Assembly (NCBI GenBank): GCA_910575585.1 | Contig: CAJTGF010000004.1 | Coordinates: 62,001-126,000 of the forward strand | Direction: 5' to 3' | Length of the DNA: 64,000 nucleotides | Source of the DNA: Clostridiaceae bacterium | GTDB taxonomy: Bacteria > Bacillota > Clostridia > Lachnospirales > Lachnospiraceae | Shown here: one piece after another, positions 52,785 through 62,145 of the stretch | How the letters are laid out: each line of letters starts with the position of its first letter | Numbering within the stretch: the first letter of the stretch is position 1 | Made by a program: the position numbers and the translations under genes | The notes under the pieces: model-generated | The model's database searches: none | Seen by the model: only the letters and a program-made list of their open reading frames with translations | What the model was told of the DNA's origin: nothing

Positions 52785-53951
52785 ATGAAGAAAAAAAATC
52801 TTGCAAAGGTAATGCTGGTTCTGGCCTGCAGCGCTTCCTTGGCTGCTTGTTCAAGTTCTGGAGATAACGAGACTACGGAAGCTACCACCGCGGTGGAGAC
52901 CACCACAGCCGCTGAGACGACGGAGGCAGAGACCACGGAGGCAGAGACAGAAGCGCCTTCCGGTCCTATGGAGTTAAGGATCGGCCAGGTGGAAGGAGCT
53001 GCCCACGGCAATAAGTGCTTTACCGTGGCAACGGCGGTCATCGACGCCAACGACACGATTATTGCGGCTTATATTGACGAGTATCAGTTTATGGACGCAG
53101 AGCAGGAAGGCGTTCCCAACAGCGAGGCATTTACAGCGGCAGGAAGCGTTGCGGAAGGTCAGGTTCTGGGTTCCAAGAGAAAGAATGACAATTACTATTC
53201 TGAGATGATGGAAAAGTCCGGAGCCACCATGATGATCTCCTCAAACTTTGATGAGATCCAGGCTTTTGCGGTGGGCAAGACGATTACGGAGCTGGAGGAG
53301 CTGGCAGGCAAGACTTCTGAGGAAGTTTTGGACGCGATTTCCAGCGCTACTCTGGTAGATGCCCCAGGTTATCTTGGAGTGATCGCTGATGCTGCCAAGG
53401 CGGCTAAGGAGAGTAAGTCTGTGGTCTATGAAGGCGACAGGGACAATCTGCTTTTGAACGCGGAGACATTTGCTGCTCACGGTGATAAGTGCTTTACGCT
53501 GGCTGCCACTTTAAATGACGGCGAGAATGTGATCTTGTCCTATCTTGACGAGTTCCAGTTCCTGGACGGAGAGCAGGAGGGCGTTCCCAACAGCGACGCG
53601 TTTACAGAGGCAGGGGCTGTTCTGGACGGCAAGGTGCTGGCATCTAAGAGGGTGAACAACGAGTTCTATTCCGAGAACATGAAGAGCGCCGGAGCTACCA
53701 TGGAGATCGCGGCCAACTACGACGCCATCCAGGAATTTGTAAACGGCAAGACCCTTATGGAGCTGGAGGAGCTGGTAGCAGCCAACTATGTATCCGAGGA
53801 GGAAGAGACGGAGGCAGCTGCGGAAGAGGGCGGCGCCGATGACAGGACTGCGCTGGAAGAAAGTGAGAGCGAAGAGGTGGATGCTATTTCCGGATCTACG
53901 CTGGTAGATAAGTGGGGATATGTGGCGGCTATTTTGAACTCTATTGGTTAA
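52785..53951 (+). CDS. Lipoprotein with two FMN-binding-like repeats
   Basis: A 388-residue lipoprotein: signal peptide with lipobox LAAC (Cys22), a Thr/Glu-rich linker of imperfect TTEAE repeats (about 28-60), then two repeats of about 150 residues. Each runs from HGxKCFTxA through EYQFMDAEQEGVPNSEAF and ends DAISSATLVDAPGY or DAISGSTLVDKWGY. The last motif resembles the [SG]AT signature of FMN_bind domains but the residue order differs. The first repeat has DAISSATL, the second DAISGSTL. Function unknown; electron transfer or ligand binding at the cell surface is possible. A strong terminator follows. Confidence 0.8.
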   Translation: MKKKNLAKVMLVLACSASLAACSSSGDNETTEATTAVETTTAAETTEAETTEAETEAPSGPMELRIGQVEGAAHGNKCFTVATAVIDANDTIIAAYIDEYQFMDAEQEGVPNSEAFTAAGSVAEGQVLGSKRKNDNYYSEMMEKSGATMMISSNFDEIQAFAVGKTITELEELAGKTSEEVLDAISSATLVDAPGYLGVIADAAKAAKESKSVVYEGDRDNLLLNAETFAAHGDKCFTLAATLNDGENVILSYLDEFQFLDGEQEGVPNSDAFTEAGAVLDGKVLASKRVNNEFYSENMKSAGATMEIAANYDAIQEFVNGKTLMELEELVAANYVSEEEETEAAAEEGGADDRTALEESESEEVDAISGSTLVDKWGYVAAILNSIG

Positions 53952-53968
53952 TTTCGCAGAGAGAGTCT

Positions 53969-54010
53969 GGGGGGTATCGCACCTTGGTGTGGGATATCCC
54001 CCCCTTTTTT
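53969..54010 (+). terminator. Rho-independent terminator
   Basis: GGGGGGTATC (53969-53978) pairs with GATATCCCCCC, followed by a T run ending at 54010. Confidence 0.9.
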
Positions 54011-54050
54011 ATGGGGACCGCTTTCGGGAGCGGGGAAAGGCAGGGGATGC

Positions 54051-54476
54051 ATGGGGATGAAAGAGTTCGTAAAGAGGGCGTTATATGTGGGAATGCAGTG
54101 TACTTGGGGAGGGCTCCAGACTTTTTTGGGACTGCTGCTGTTTTTGTATTATAAAAATGCGCCTCATGAGATCTACCATGGGGCCGTGTACACCAAATGG
54201 AAGCTTAAGGGAGGGATTTCCCTTGGGCTGTTTATCTTTGGTCCCGACAGGGATGAGGAGTGGTGTCGGCAGATGGCAATCCACGAGTATGGCCATACGT
54301 GGCAGTCTCTCATGCTTGGCCCCGGTTATCTTGCGGTGGTGGGACTGCCTTCGTTTCTATGGTCAAGATCCGGAAGGTGCATTGCCCTGCGAAAGGAGAA
54401 AAAGATCCCTTACTCGGCCTTTTACACGGAGCGGTGGGCGGACAGTCTGGGAGCGAAAATGACGGCGTTTCTATAA
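54051..54476 (+). CDS. Small membrane protein with HEYGH zinc motif
   Basis: A 141-residue protein with a hydrophobic N-terminal segment (about 22-34), the zincin motif HEYGHTWQSL at about 79-88, and a second hydrophobic segment after it (GPGYLAVVGLPSFLW). A C-terminal ERWAD could give the third ligand. It looks like a minimal membrane-associated metalloprotease; catalytic activity is unproven. ATG at 54051 or 54057. It sits 18 bases before the alkyltransferase-like gene. Confidence 0.7.
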   Translation: MGMKEFVKRALYVGMQCTWGGLQTFLGLLLFLYYKNAPHEIYHGAVYTKWKLKGGISLGLFIFGPDRDEEWCRQMAIHEYGHTWQSLMLGPGYLAVVGLPSFLWSRSGRCIALRKEKKIPYSAFYTERWADSLGAKMTAFL

Positions 54477-54494
54477 CATGGAAAGGCGAAAAAT

Positions 54495-54866
54495 ATGGAT
54501 TTTTATAAACGGGTCGGCATCGTGTGCAGGCAGATCCCCAGGGGAAAGGTGGCTACTTACGGGCAGATCGCGCTTCTGTGCGGCAGGCCAAAGAACGCCA
54601 GGCAGGTGGGATACGGGCTGCGACAGGGGCTGGCGGGGGAAGGGACGCCTGCTTACCGGGTGGTAAATTCCAGGGGTATTTTAAGCGGAGCCGCCAGTTT
54701 CGAGACTTTTGACATGCAGAGGATGCTTCTGGAGGGAGAGGGCGTGGCGGTTACATGGACAGAGGACGGCTGGAAGACGGATCTGAAGGAGTATGGGTGG
54801 AAGAACACCATGGAGGACGCGGTTTATCTGAAAGGACTGTTTGAGAAGGAGGAGGGCGGCGGATGA
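54495..54866 (+). CDS. Alkyltransferase-like protein (MGMT family, no catalytic Cys)
   Basis: A 123-residue protein with the DNA-binding fold of O6-alkylguanine-DNA alkyltransferases: IPRGKVATYGQIALLCGRPK, then ARQVGYGL with the helix-turn-helix arginine. The catalytic PCHRV motif is replaced by PAYRVVNSRG, so it cannot transfer alkyl groups. Alkyltransferase-like (ATL) proteins bind O6-alkylguanine and hand it to nucleotide excision repair. The C-terminus extends about 30 residues beyond the usual ATL end. It overlaps holA by 4 bases (ATGA), so the two are translationally coupled. Confidence 0.88.
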   Translation: MDFYKRVGIVCRQIPRGKVATYGQIALLCGRPKNARQVGYGLRQGLAGEGTPAYRVVNSRGILSGAASFETFDMQRMLLEGEGVAVTWTEDGWKTDLKEYGWKNTMEDAVYLKGLFEKEEGGG

Positions 54867-55837
54867 AGGTCTTGAACCAGGACATTAAGACGGGACAGTT
54901 TAAACAGGTGTACTTGATCTATGGGGACGAGGCTTTTTTAAAGAAAAGCTATAAGAACCGGTTAAAGGAGGCTGTTGTGGGGGACGACTCCATGAACTTT
55001 CACCGGTTTGACGGGAAGGGCATTGACTTGAAAGAGGTCATAAGCCTGGCGGATACCATGCCTTTTTTTGGGGAACGGCGCATGATCCTTATTGAGGACA
55101 GCGGGCTTTTTAAGGGAGGCGGGGCAGATCCGTTGGTGGAATATCTGCCGGGGATGCCGGACACCTCCATCCTGGTGTTTGTGGAGTCAGAGGTGGACAA
55201 GCGCAGCAGGCTGTACAAAAAGGTCAAGGACCTGGGATATGCGGCGGAGATGGGCCGGCAGGATGCCAGGCAGCTTTCCTCCTGGGCAGGCGGGATCCTG
55301 GCAAAGGAGGGGAGGAAGATTACCGGGCGGACCATGGAGCTTTTCCTGGGAAAGACAGGGGATGATATGGAGAATATCCGCATGGAGCTGGAAAAGCTGA
55401 TCAGCTATACCATGGGGCGGGACGTGATCACGGATCAGGACGTGGAGGAGATCTGCACGGCCAGGGTCACCAACAAGATCTTTGACATGGTGGCTGCCAT
55501 TGTCACCAGAAGGACCGGGGCTGCCATGGAGCTGTATGAGGACCTTTTGACGCTTAAGGAGCCGCCTATGAGGATACTCTTTCTGATTGCCAGGCAGTTT
55601 AACCAGATTCTCCAGGTAAAGGAGCTGACGGCTCAGGGCATGGACAGAGGGACCATTGCCTCCAAGCTGAAGATGCAGCCTTTTGTGGTGGGAAAGGTGA
55701 TGCCACAGGCCAGAGCTTTTTCCAGGGAACAGATCCTGTCTTATGTGGATCTGTGCGTGGACGCGGAGGAGGCGGTAAAGACAGGCCGTCTCAATGAACG
55801 GCTGGCAGTGGAGCTTCTGATTACCAGAAGGTATTGA
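54863..55837 (+). CDS. holA: DNA polymerase III subunit delta
   Basis: A 324-residue clamp-loader subunit that opens the beta clamp. The N-terminal DNA_pol3_delta fold starts KQVYLIYGDEAFLKKSYKNR, followed by ADTMPFFGERRMILIEDSGLF and the helical domain III (PPMRILFLIARQFNQILQVK). No Walker motif, as expected for delta. Conserved neighbour of rpsT and gpr in Clostridia. Confidence 0.95.
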   Translation: MKVLNQDIKTGQFKQVYLIYGDEAFLKKSYKNRLKEAVVGDDSMNFHRFDGKGIDLKEVISLADTMPFFGERRMILIEDSGLFKGGGADPLVEYLPGMPDTSILVFVESEVDKRSRLYKKVKDLGYAAEMGRQDARQLSSWAGGILAKEGRKITGRTMELFLGKTGDDMENIRMELEKLISYTMGRDVITDQDVEEICTARVTNKIFDMVAAIVTRRTGAAMELYEDLLTLKEPPMRILFLIARQFNQILQVKELTAQGMDRGTIASKLKMQPFVVGKVMPQARAFSREQILSYVDLCVDAEEAVKTGRLNERLAVELLITRRY

Positions 55838-55838
55838 C

Positions 55839-55960
55839 AGATAAGCAGAATGGCAGAATGTCGGATTAGCAGATTAGCAGATTAGCAGATTAGCAGATTG
55901 GCAGATTAACGGAATGTCGGAATGGCAGATAAGCAGAATGGCAAAATGGCAGATTATCAG
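55839..55960. repeat. Degenerate AGCAGATT tandem repeat
   Basis: Eight- to ten-base units based on TTAGCAGA repeat across about 120 bases, with five near-perfect 9-base units at 55864-55905 and variants such as AAGCAGAATGGC around them. The stretch is between the convergent holA and rpsT genes and has no coding potential. Confidence 0.8.
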
Positions 55961-55976
55961 GCTGGTATGCAAAAAC

Positions 55977-56024
55977 AAAAAAGGTTTCGGAAACCGCCAC
56001 ACCCACGGATCTCGAAACCTTTTA
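55977..56024 (-). terminator. Terminator of rpsT, possibly also holA
   Basis: AAAAGGTTTCG pairs with CGAAACCTTTT around a 23-base loop. On the minus strand it is followed by TTTTTTGTTTTTG. Confidence 0.85.
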
Positions 56025-56052
56025 AAATGTTTATAAAGCCAAATCTTGCAGA

Positions 56053-56316
56053 TTAAGCCATAGCGCTTACAGCTTTGCTCAAACGGGCAACTTTTCTGGA
56101 AGCGTTGTTCTTATGATATACGCCTTTTGTGCAGGCTTTGTCAATCTCGGAGATCGCGTTTACTAAACTTGCCTGTGCAGCAGCCTTGTCACCGGCAGCG
56201 ATAGCAGCGTCAACCTTCTTTATGGAAGTCTTTACTTTAGATCTGATAGACTTGTTTCTGTCAGTCTTGGTTTGTGTAACTAAGATTCTCTTCTTAGCAG
56301 ATTTAATGTTAGCCAA
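56053..56316 (-). CDS. rpsT: 30S ribosomal protein S20
   Basis: An 87-residue basic helical protein that binds 16S rRNA: ANIKSAKKRILVTQTKTDRN to ARLSKAVSAMA. I choose the TTG at 56316, which gives the family's MANIKSAKKR start and lies 8 bases after GGAGG; a GTG at 56325 would overlap that site. Transcribed against its neighbours, as is usual for this locus. Confidence 0.97.
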   Translation of the reverse strand: MANIKSAKKRILVTQTKTDRNKSIRSKVKTSIKKVDAAIAAGDKAAAQASLVNAISEIDKACTKGVYHKNNASRKVARLSKAVSAMA

Positions 56317-56499
56317 TCTGGGCACCTCCGATTAAAATTAATATTATTAAAGTTCTTTGGTTTGCATCAAAGTCTGGACACGGACAGATTAATGTAAACA
56401 TGCTTTAATATTTTATCCAATTAAGGGTAGAATGTCAATACATATTTCCCGGTTTTTTGGAAAAAATAAGGGAAAAACAGAGAGATCGGAGGGTTCGTG

Positions 56500-57459
56500 A
56501 TGTTTGAGATTCGGACAGACCTGGCGGTGGAGGAAAAAGAGAGTTTTCCAGGCAGCGGCGGGGAGGTAAAGGGGGTGTCCCTGCGGGAGTGGAGGAAGGC
56601 GTTCAGTAAGATTAAGCTGACAGAAGTGGTCATATTGGACGAGCAGGGGGCCAAGGCCATGGGCAAGCCGGTGGGAGCCTATGTGACCATGGAGGCCAGG
56701 GCTTTGACAAAAGGCGATGAGGATTATCACAGGGAAGTGGCCGGGGAATTGTCCATGCAGCTGAAAAAGATGGTGAAGGAGCTGAAAAAGAAAGGGAAGA
56801 TACCGGATAAAAAGGATATTCATGCGCTGGTGGTGGGACTTGGGAATCCGTCGGTGACACCGGACTCCCTGGGGCCTAAGGTCCTTGGCAATCTTAAGGT
56901 GAACCGGAATATGGATGAGGGGGAGGACGCGGTCTTAAGTGGCATTGTACCGGGAGTCATGGCCCAGACAGGGATGGAGACGGCGGAGATTTTAAAAGGG
57001 ATCATCCATGAGACAAAGCCGGAGCTGGTCATTGCCATCGACGCCCTGGCGGCCAGGAGCATCCGAAGGCTGGGGACCACTATCCAGCTGACCAATACGG
57101 GAATCCATCCCGGTTCCGGTGTGGGGAACCACCGCCACAGCCTTACCATGGAGAGCCTGGGGATCCCGGTGCTGGCTATCGGCGTGCCTACGGTGGTGGG
57201 GGCTGCGGCCATTGTCCATGATACCATCGCTGCTTTGAGCGGGACTTTGGCCAGCCATATGGAGACCCAGGAGATGGGGGATTTTCTGGATCATCTGAAC
57301 CCAGATGAGCAGTATCAACTGATCTGCGAGCTTCTGGAGCCGGAATTTGGCTCGCTGTATGTGACGCCTCCCGATATTGACCTGACGGTGAAACGGCTCA
57401 GCTACACCATTTCCGAGGGCATACACATGGCATTTTATCCTCATTTCAGCACATCTTAA
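56500..57459 (+). CDS. gpr: GPR spore protease
   Basis: A 319-residue germination protease that degrades small acid-soluble spore proteins. It starts MFEIRTDLAVEEKESFP, within which the zymogen processing site normally follows, and contains VVGLGNPSVTPDSLGPKVL and the conserved VIAIDALAARSIRRLGTTIQ segment typical of the A25 family, then PGSGVGNHR. ATG at 56500, 7 bases after GGAGGG. Next to spoIIP, as in most spore formers. Probably under the forespore sigma factor, though I could not place its promoter with confidence. Confidence 0.97.
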   Translation: MFEIRTDLAVEEKESFPGSGGEVKGVSLREWRKAFSKIKLTEVVILDEQGAKAMGKPVGAYVTMEARALTKGDEDYHREVAGELSMQLKKMVKELKKKGKIPDKKDIHALVVGLGNPSVTPDSLGPKVLGNLKVNRNMDEGEDAVLSGIVPGVMAQTGMETAEILKGIIHETKPELVIAIDALAARSIRRLGTTIQLTNTGIHPGSGVGNHRHSLTMESLGIPVLAIGVPTVVGAAAIVHDTIAALSGTLASHMETQEMGDFLDHLNPDEQYQLICELLEPEFGSLYVTPPDIDLTVKRLSYTISEGIHMAFYPHFSTS

Positions 57460-57519
57460 GAAAAAAACGGAAACTCTTTCATATGATAGATAAAAAGGCC
57501 CTCCGGGGGAATCGGGATC

Positions 57520-58878
57520 ATGAGAAGATTTCGTTACGATACGGCTCAGATTTTGAGAATGGTCATGCTGGCAGCAGGCGGGGTCCTGATCCTGGCAGCG
57601 GCGGGAAAATACGATAAGGAGTTGGACAAGGGACAGAAAAAGGAAGCATGGCGGCAATACGGCCGGGAACTGATGGCCCAAGGCGGCGCTGCGGTGTTCT
57701 GGCAGTCGTACCCGGCGGCAACAGGGGCAAAGGAGGCAAAAGAGAAGGACTGTCTGGAGGAGTCATCATGGGTGGAGCAGCTGCTTTTGTGGTTGGGAGG
57801 CCAGAGCCCAAGGGTAAGGTTTGGGGGGAGCAGCAAAAAGGCGAGGGACGGATCCGGGGATCCGGACCCTGCCTTTCAGGACTATCTGGAGAGCCAGAGG
57901 GTGGTGCGGGAGTCCAGCTACCTTCTTTTCGGCGGCGGGGAAGAGACCAATACGGACAAGGCGGATCTGGCAGGCGGGTACGCGGAAGGGCAGGCGGAAA
58001 AAGGAGGGGAAGACTTGCCGGCGCAGGAATTTGCCCTTCAAGCGGGAGATCTGCCAAAAGCCACGGCGGCCCACCATGACAGCGGAAGTTTGCCGGCGGC
58101 GGGGACCCGGTATGTGGTGGAACAGCTGGCGGATTACGATTTTCTTATAAAAAATTTTTACAGCGTCCATTCCTCCACCACCGCAAGCCGGGAGGAAATG
58201 AACGCGGCGGCGCTTTTGGGGGAGGATCTAAGTCTTGAAAAGGACAGTGAGAAGCCTCAGATTCTTATTTACCACACCCACTCCCAGGAGACTTTTGCGG
58301 ATCATGGCGCCGACAGACCGGAAGCCACGGTGGTGGGCATCGGCGATTATCTGGCGGGGCTTCTGGAGGATATGGGCTATGGGGTGATTCACGATACCCA
58401 GGTGTATGATCTGGTGGACGGCAAGCTGGACCGCAGCAGAGCCTACGACAACGCCCTGAAAGGAGTCACGGCCATTTTGCAGGAGAATCCGTCCATTGAG
58501 GTGGTGCTGGACATCCACAGGGACGGGGTCAGGGAGAATCTACATATGGTGTCAGAGGTTAACGGGAAACCTACGGCTCCTATTATGTTTTTTAACGGCA
58601 TGAGCCAGACGCCGGAGGGGCCTATTGCGTACCTGGCAAATCCTTACAAGAAGCAGAATCTGGCGTTCAGCCTTCAGATGCAGCTGGACGCGGCGGCGTA
58701 TTTTCCGGGCTTTACCAGGAAGATCTATCTAAAGGCTTTCCGCTACAACCTGCATCTGCGGCCAAGATCCGCCCTTATTGAGGTGGGAGCCCAGACCAAC
58801 ACCTATGAGGAGGCGAAAAACGCCATGGAGCCTCTGGCCCGGATCCTGGATATGGTGCTTACGGGAGGTGAGCAGTAA
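57520..58878 (+). CDS. spoIIP: Stage II sporulation protein P
   Basis: A 452-residue cell-wall hydrolase for septal peptidoglycan thinning and engulfment, working with SpoIID and SpoIIM. An N-terminal membrane anchor (about 10-27) is followed by a variable linker (to ~215) and the SpoIIP domain: ILIYHTHSQETFAD, VVGIGDYLAGLLEDMGYGV, VVLDIHRDGV and the conserved NLHLRPRSALIEVGAQTNT with the catalytic metal residues His/Glu. Sixty bases after gpr, likely a separate or shared sporulation transcript. Confidence 0.96.
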   Translation: MRRFRYDTAQILRMVMLAAGGVLILAAAGKYDKELDKGQKKEAWRQYGRELMAQGGAAVFWQSYPAATGAKEAKEKDCLEESSWVEQLLLWLGGQSPRVRFGGSSKKARDGSGDPDPAFQDYLESQRVVRESSYLLFGGGEETNTDKADLAGGYAEGQAEKGGEDLPAQEFALQAGDLPKATAAHHDSGSLPAAGTRYVVEQLADYDFLIKNFYSVHSSTTASREEMNAAALLGEDLSLEKDSEKPQILIYHTHSQETFADHGADRPEATVVGIGDYLAGLLEDMGYGVIHDTQVYDLVDGKLDRSRAYDNALKGVTAILQENPSIEVVLDIHRDGVRENLHMVSEVNGKPTAPIMFFNGMSQTPEGPIAYLANPYKKQNLAFSLQMQLDAAAYFPGFTRKIYLKAFRYNLHLRPRSALIEVGAQTNTYEEAKNAMEPLARILDMVLTGGEQ

Positions 58879-59071
58879 CGGGGCCATAGACAGCGGTGGG
58901 TTGTCACAGGGGGGAGGCTCATTGGAAACTGGTTGCAAGGTTGGAGAAAAAATGTTATATTCTTCTATATCTGTCAGCGGGATCTTTTGAGTCTTGCTGT
59001 GATTTGACTGTAACCGTTCAAGGGTTATCTGAACGGTTGCATTTGACCAATTAGGAAAGGATAAGATACGT

Positions 59072-60886
59072 ATGCCGATCATTGACCAGAACAAAATCCG
59101 CAATTTTTGCATTATCGCTCATATTGACCACGGCAAATCCACTTTGGCGGACAGGATCATTGAGATGACTGGTCTTCTCACCAGCAGGGAGATGCAGTCC
59201 CAGGTATTGGATAATATGGATCTGGAGCGGGAGCGGGGGATCACCATCAAAGCCCAGGCTGTCCGCACGGTTTATAAAGCCAGAAACGGAGAGGAATATA
59301 TTTTTAACCTGATCGACACCCCGGGTCATGTAGATTTTAATTATGAGGTTTCCAGAAGCCTGGCGGCCTGCGACGGGGCCATTCTGGTGGTGGACGCGGC
59401 CCAGGGCATCGAGGCCCAGACCCTTGCCAATGTGTACCTGGCCCTGGATCATGACCTGGATGTGTTTCCGGTTTTGAATAAGATTGATCTGCCCAGCGCG
59501 GAGCCGGACAGGGTGGCGGCGGAGATCGAGGATGTTATCGGTCTGGAGGCCGCGGACGCGCCTAAGATCTCCGCCAAGACGGGGATCAACGTGGAGGAAG
59601 TTTTAGAGGCCGTGGTGGAGAAGATCCCGGCTCCGTCAGGCGATCCCCGGGCGCCCTTACAGGCTCTGATCTTTGACTCTCTCTACGACTCCTACAAGGG
59701 GGTCATTATTTTCTGCCGGATCAAGGAGGGGACCGTAAAGAAAGGGACCACGATCCGTATGATGGCCACGGGAGCCCAGGAAGAGGTTGTGGAGGTGGGG
59801 TACTTCGGAGCCGGGCAGTTTATACCCTGTGAGGAGCTTAGCGCGGGCATGGTAGGTTACATTACAGCCAGCATTAAAAACGTGAAAGATACGGCGGTAG
59901 GCGACACGATCACCGACAAGAATAACCCTTGCAGAGAGCCGCTGCCGGGATATAAAAAGGTTACATCCATGGTTTACTGCGGCCTCTATCCGGCGGACGG
60001 GGCCAAGTACAACGACCTGCGGGACGCCCTGGAAAAGCTGCAGTTAAACGACGCGTCCCTGTTTTTTGAGCCGGAGACATCCATTGCTTTGGGCTTTGGC
60101 TTCCGCTGCGGATTTTTGGGCCTTCTGCACCTGGAGATCATCCAGGAGAGGCTGGAGCGGGAGTACAATTTAGATCTGGTGACCACGGCGCCGGGGGTGG
60201 TGTACAGGGTCCACAAAAAGAACGGGGACATGATCCAGCTGACCAACCCATCCAATCTTCCCGACCCGTCGGAGATCGAGTACATGGAGGAGCCCATTGT
60301 CACGGCGGAGATCATGGTGACCACGGAGTTTGTGGGAGCCATCATGACGCTGTGCCAGGAGAGGCGGGGCGTGTATCTGGGAATGGAGTACATTGAGACC
60401 ACCCGGGCGCTGCTGAAATATGAGCTGCCGCTGAACGAGATCATATATGACTTTTTCGATGCCCTGAAATCCCGGTCAAGAGGGTATGCTTCCTTTGACT
60501 ATGAGATGAAGGGGTATGAGCAGTCGGAGCTGGTGAAGCTGGATATTTTGATTAACAAGGAGGAAGTGGATGCCCTGTCCTTTATTGTCCACGCTTCTTC
60601 TGCCTATGAAAGGGGAAGAAAGATGTGCGAGAAGTTAAAGGATGAGATCCCCCGGCATCTGTTTGAGATTCCGATCCAGGCGGCTGTAGGCGGAAAGATT
60701 ATTGCCAGGGAGACGGTAAAGGCCATGCGCAAGGACGTGCTGGCAAAATGCTACGGCGGCGATATCAGCCGAAAGAAGAAGCTTTTGGAGAAGCAGAAAG
60801 AAGGAAAGAAACGGATGCGCCAGGTAGGCAGTGTGGAGATCCCGCAGAAAGCCTTTATGAGCGTGCTGAAACTGGATGAGGAATAG
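59072..60886 (+). CDS. lepA: Elongation factor 4 (LepA)
   Basis: A 604-residue translational GTPase that back-translocates or remodels stalled ribosomes. G1 [15 protein letters not shown]2 region [12 protein letters not shown]3 DTPGHVDF, G4 NKIDLPSA, then EF-G-like domains II, III and V and the unique C-terminal domain ([20 protein letters not shown]). Length is normal. An AGGAAAGGA ribosome site precedes ATG. Confidence 0.98.
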   Translation: MPIIDQNKIRNFCIIAHIDHGKSTLADRIIEMTGLLTSREMQSQVLDNMDLERERGITIKAQAVRTVYKARNGEEYIFNLIDTPGHVDFNYEVSRSLAACDGAILVVDAAQGIEAQTLANVYLALDHDLDVFPVLNKIDLPSAEPDRVAAEIEDVIGLEAADAPKISAKTGINVEEVLEAVVEKIPAPSGDPRAPLQALIFDSLYDSYKGVIIFCRIKEGTVKKGTTIRMMATGAQEEVVEVGYFGAGQFIPCEELSAGMVGYITASIKNVKDTAVGDTITDKNNPCREPLPGYKKVTSMVYCGLYPADGAKYNDLRDALEKLQLNDASLFFEPETSIALGFGFRCGFLGLLHLEIIQERLEREYNLDLVTTAPGVVYRVHKKNGDMIQLTNPSNLPDPSEIEYMEEPIVTAEIMVTTEFVGAIMTLCQERRGVYLGMEYIETTRALLKYELPLNEIIYDFFDALKSRSRGYASFDYEMKGYEQSELVKLDILINKEEVDALSFIVHASSAYERGRKMCEKLKDEIPRHLFEIPIQAAVGGKIIARETVKAMRKDVLAKCYGGDISRKKKLLEKQKEGKKRMRQVGSVEIPQKAFMSVLKLDEE

Positions 60887-60901
60887 CTTGAGGGATTGAT
60901 A

Positions 60902-62053
60902 TTGAGAAAACCACTGGAATTATACATCCATATCCCATTTTGCGCAAAAAAATGCGGTTACTGCGACTTTCTTTCAGGGCCGGCCCCTGTGGATACGCAG
61001 AGGCGGTATGTGGAACAGCTAATGGAAGAGATCGCCTGCCAGAGTTTTCATTATCCGGGCTACCGGGTCACTTCCGTGTTTTTGGGAGGCGGCACGCCTT
61101 CGGTATTGGAGCCAAAGCAGCTTTTGGGCATCTTGGACCAGGTGAGAGGCCATTTTCGCCTGACGGAGGACGCGGAGGTGACCATGGAAGTGAACCCCGG
61201 CACCGTGACCATGGAGAAACTGCAGGCATGCCGGGAAGGGGGGATCAACCGGATCAGCATCGGGCTCCAGTCGTCGGATGACGGGGAGTTAAAGGTCCTG
61301 GGGCGGATCCACACCTACGACGAATTTTTAAAGACGTTTCAGAGGGTGCGGCAGGCGGGCTTTTCCAATGTGAGCGTTGATTTGATGTCCGCGCTGCCGG
61401 GCCAGACGCTGGCTTCCTGGAAGACGACCCTTAAAAATGTGACCATGTTAAAACCGGAGCATATCTCCGCTTACAGCCTTATGATCGAGGAGGGGACGCC
61501 CTTTTATCACCGATATCATGATCATCCGGAGCTTTTGCCAAATGAGCAGGAAGAGCGGGAAATGTATTATCTGACAAAGCAGTATCTTCACGGCCTTGGA
61601 TTTGAGCGGTATGAGATCTCCAATTACGCCAAGCCGGGATATGAATGCCGCCACAATACAGGCTATTGGACCGGGGTGGAGTACCTGGGCCTGGGCCTGG
61701 GGGCTTCGTCCTATATCCAGGGCTTTCGGTTTCGCAATGAGCCGGATCTGGGAACTTACTGTCAGATTGCCATGGCCGGGCCGGACGCGGATGAGCGCCT
61801 CCACAAAGAGATTGTCCGTCTGACCCACAAGGAGATGATGGAGGAGTTTATGTTTCTGGGACTTCGGCTTATGAGAGGCGTTTCAGGACAGGAGTTTGAG
61901 CGCAGGTTTGGAGTGAGGATGGGAGACGTGTATGGGGAGGTACTGGCAAAACTCTTAAAAAATCGTCTCATTGTCATAGAAGAGCCGTATGTGCGGCTCA
62001 GTGAGTTTGGGATCGATATCAGCAATTATGTGTTAAGCGAGTTTCTGCTCTGA
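60902..62053 (+). CDS. hemW: HemW, radical SAM heme chaperone-like protein
   Basis: A 383-residue radical SAM protein once annotated as oxygen-independent coproporphyrinogen oxidase. The iron-sulfur cluster motif is CAKKCGYCDF (three Cys), followed by VFLGGGTPSVLEPKQ, EVNPGT and SIGLQSSDDGEL. It has the HemW C-terminal domain. HemW binds heme and probably delivers it to target proteins. I choose the TTG at 60902, 7 bases after GAGGG; the TTG at 60896 is too close to that site. Follows lepA as is common in Firmicutes. Confidence 0.94.
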   Translation: MRKPLELYIHIPFCAKKCGYCDFLSGPAPVDTQRRYVEQLMEEIACQSFHYPGYRVTSVFLGGGTPSVLEPKQLLGILDQVRGHFRLTEDAEVTMEVNPGTVTMEKLQACREGGINRISIGLQSSDDGELKVLGRIHTYDEFLKTFQRVRQAGFSNVSVDLMSALPGQTLASWKTTLKNVTMLKPEHISAYSLMIEEGTPFYHRYHDHPELLPNEQEEREMYYLTKQYLHGLGFERYEISNYAKPGYECRHNTGYWTGVEYLGLGLGASSYIQGFRFRNEPDLGTYCQIAMAGPDADERLHKEIVRLTHKEMMEEFMFLGLRLMRGVSGQEFERRFGVRMGDVYGEVLAKLLKNRLIVIEEPYVRLSEFGIDISNYVLSEFLL

Positions 62054-62097
62054 CCATTATCGATATATACAGCCGGGAAAACGGGGAAAGAAACAAA

Positions 62098-62134
62098 AAG
62101 GCCGCTGTGCAGCTGGAAAACTGCAGCGGCCTTT
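62098..62134. terminator. Terminator between hemW and the 3D gene
   Basis: AAGGCCGCTG pairs with CAGCGGCCTT with a 16-base loop. T-rich sequence follows on the plus strand and on the minus strand a TTTTTGTTTC run, so it can serve both convergent genes. Confidence 0.88.
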
Positions 62135-62145
62135 GGCGTGCTTTT

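Noticed and set aside
55839-55960. CRISPR array
   Set aside because: The units are 8-10 bases with no unique spacers; this is a simple tandem repeat.
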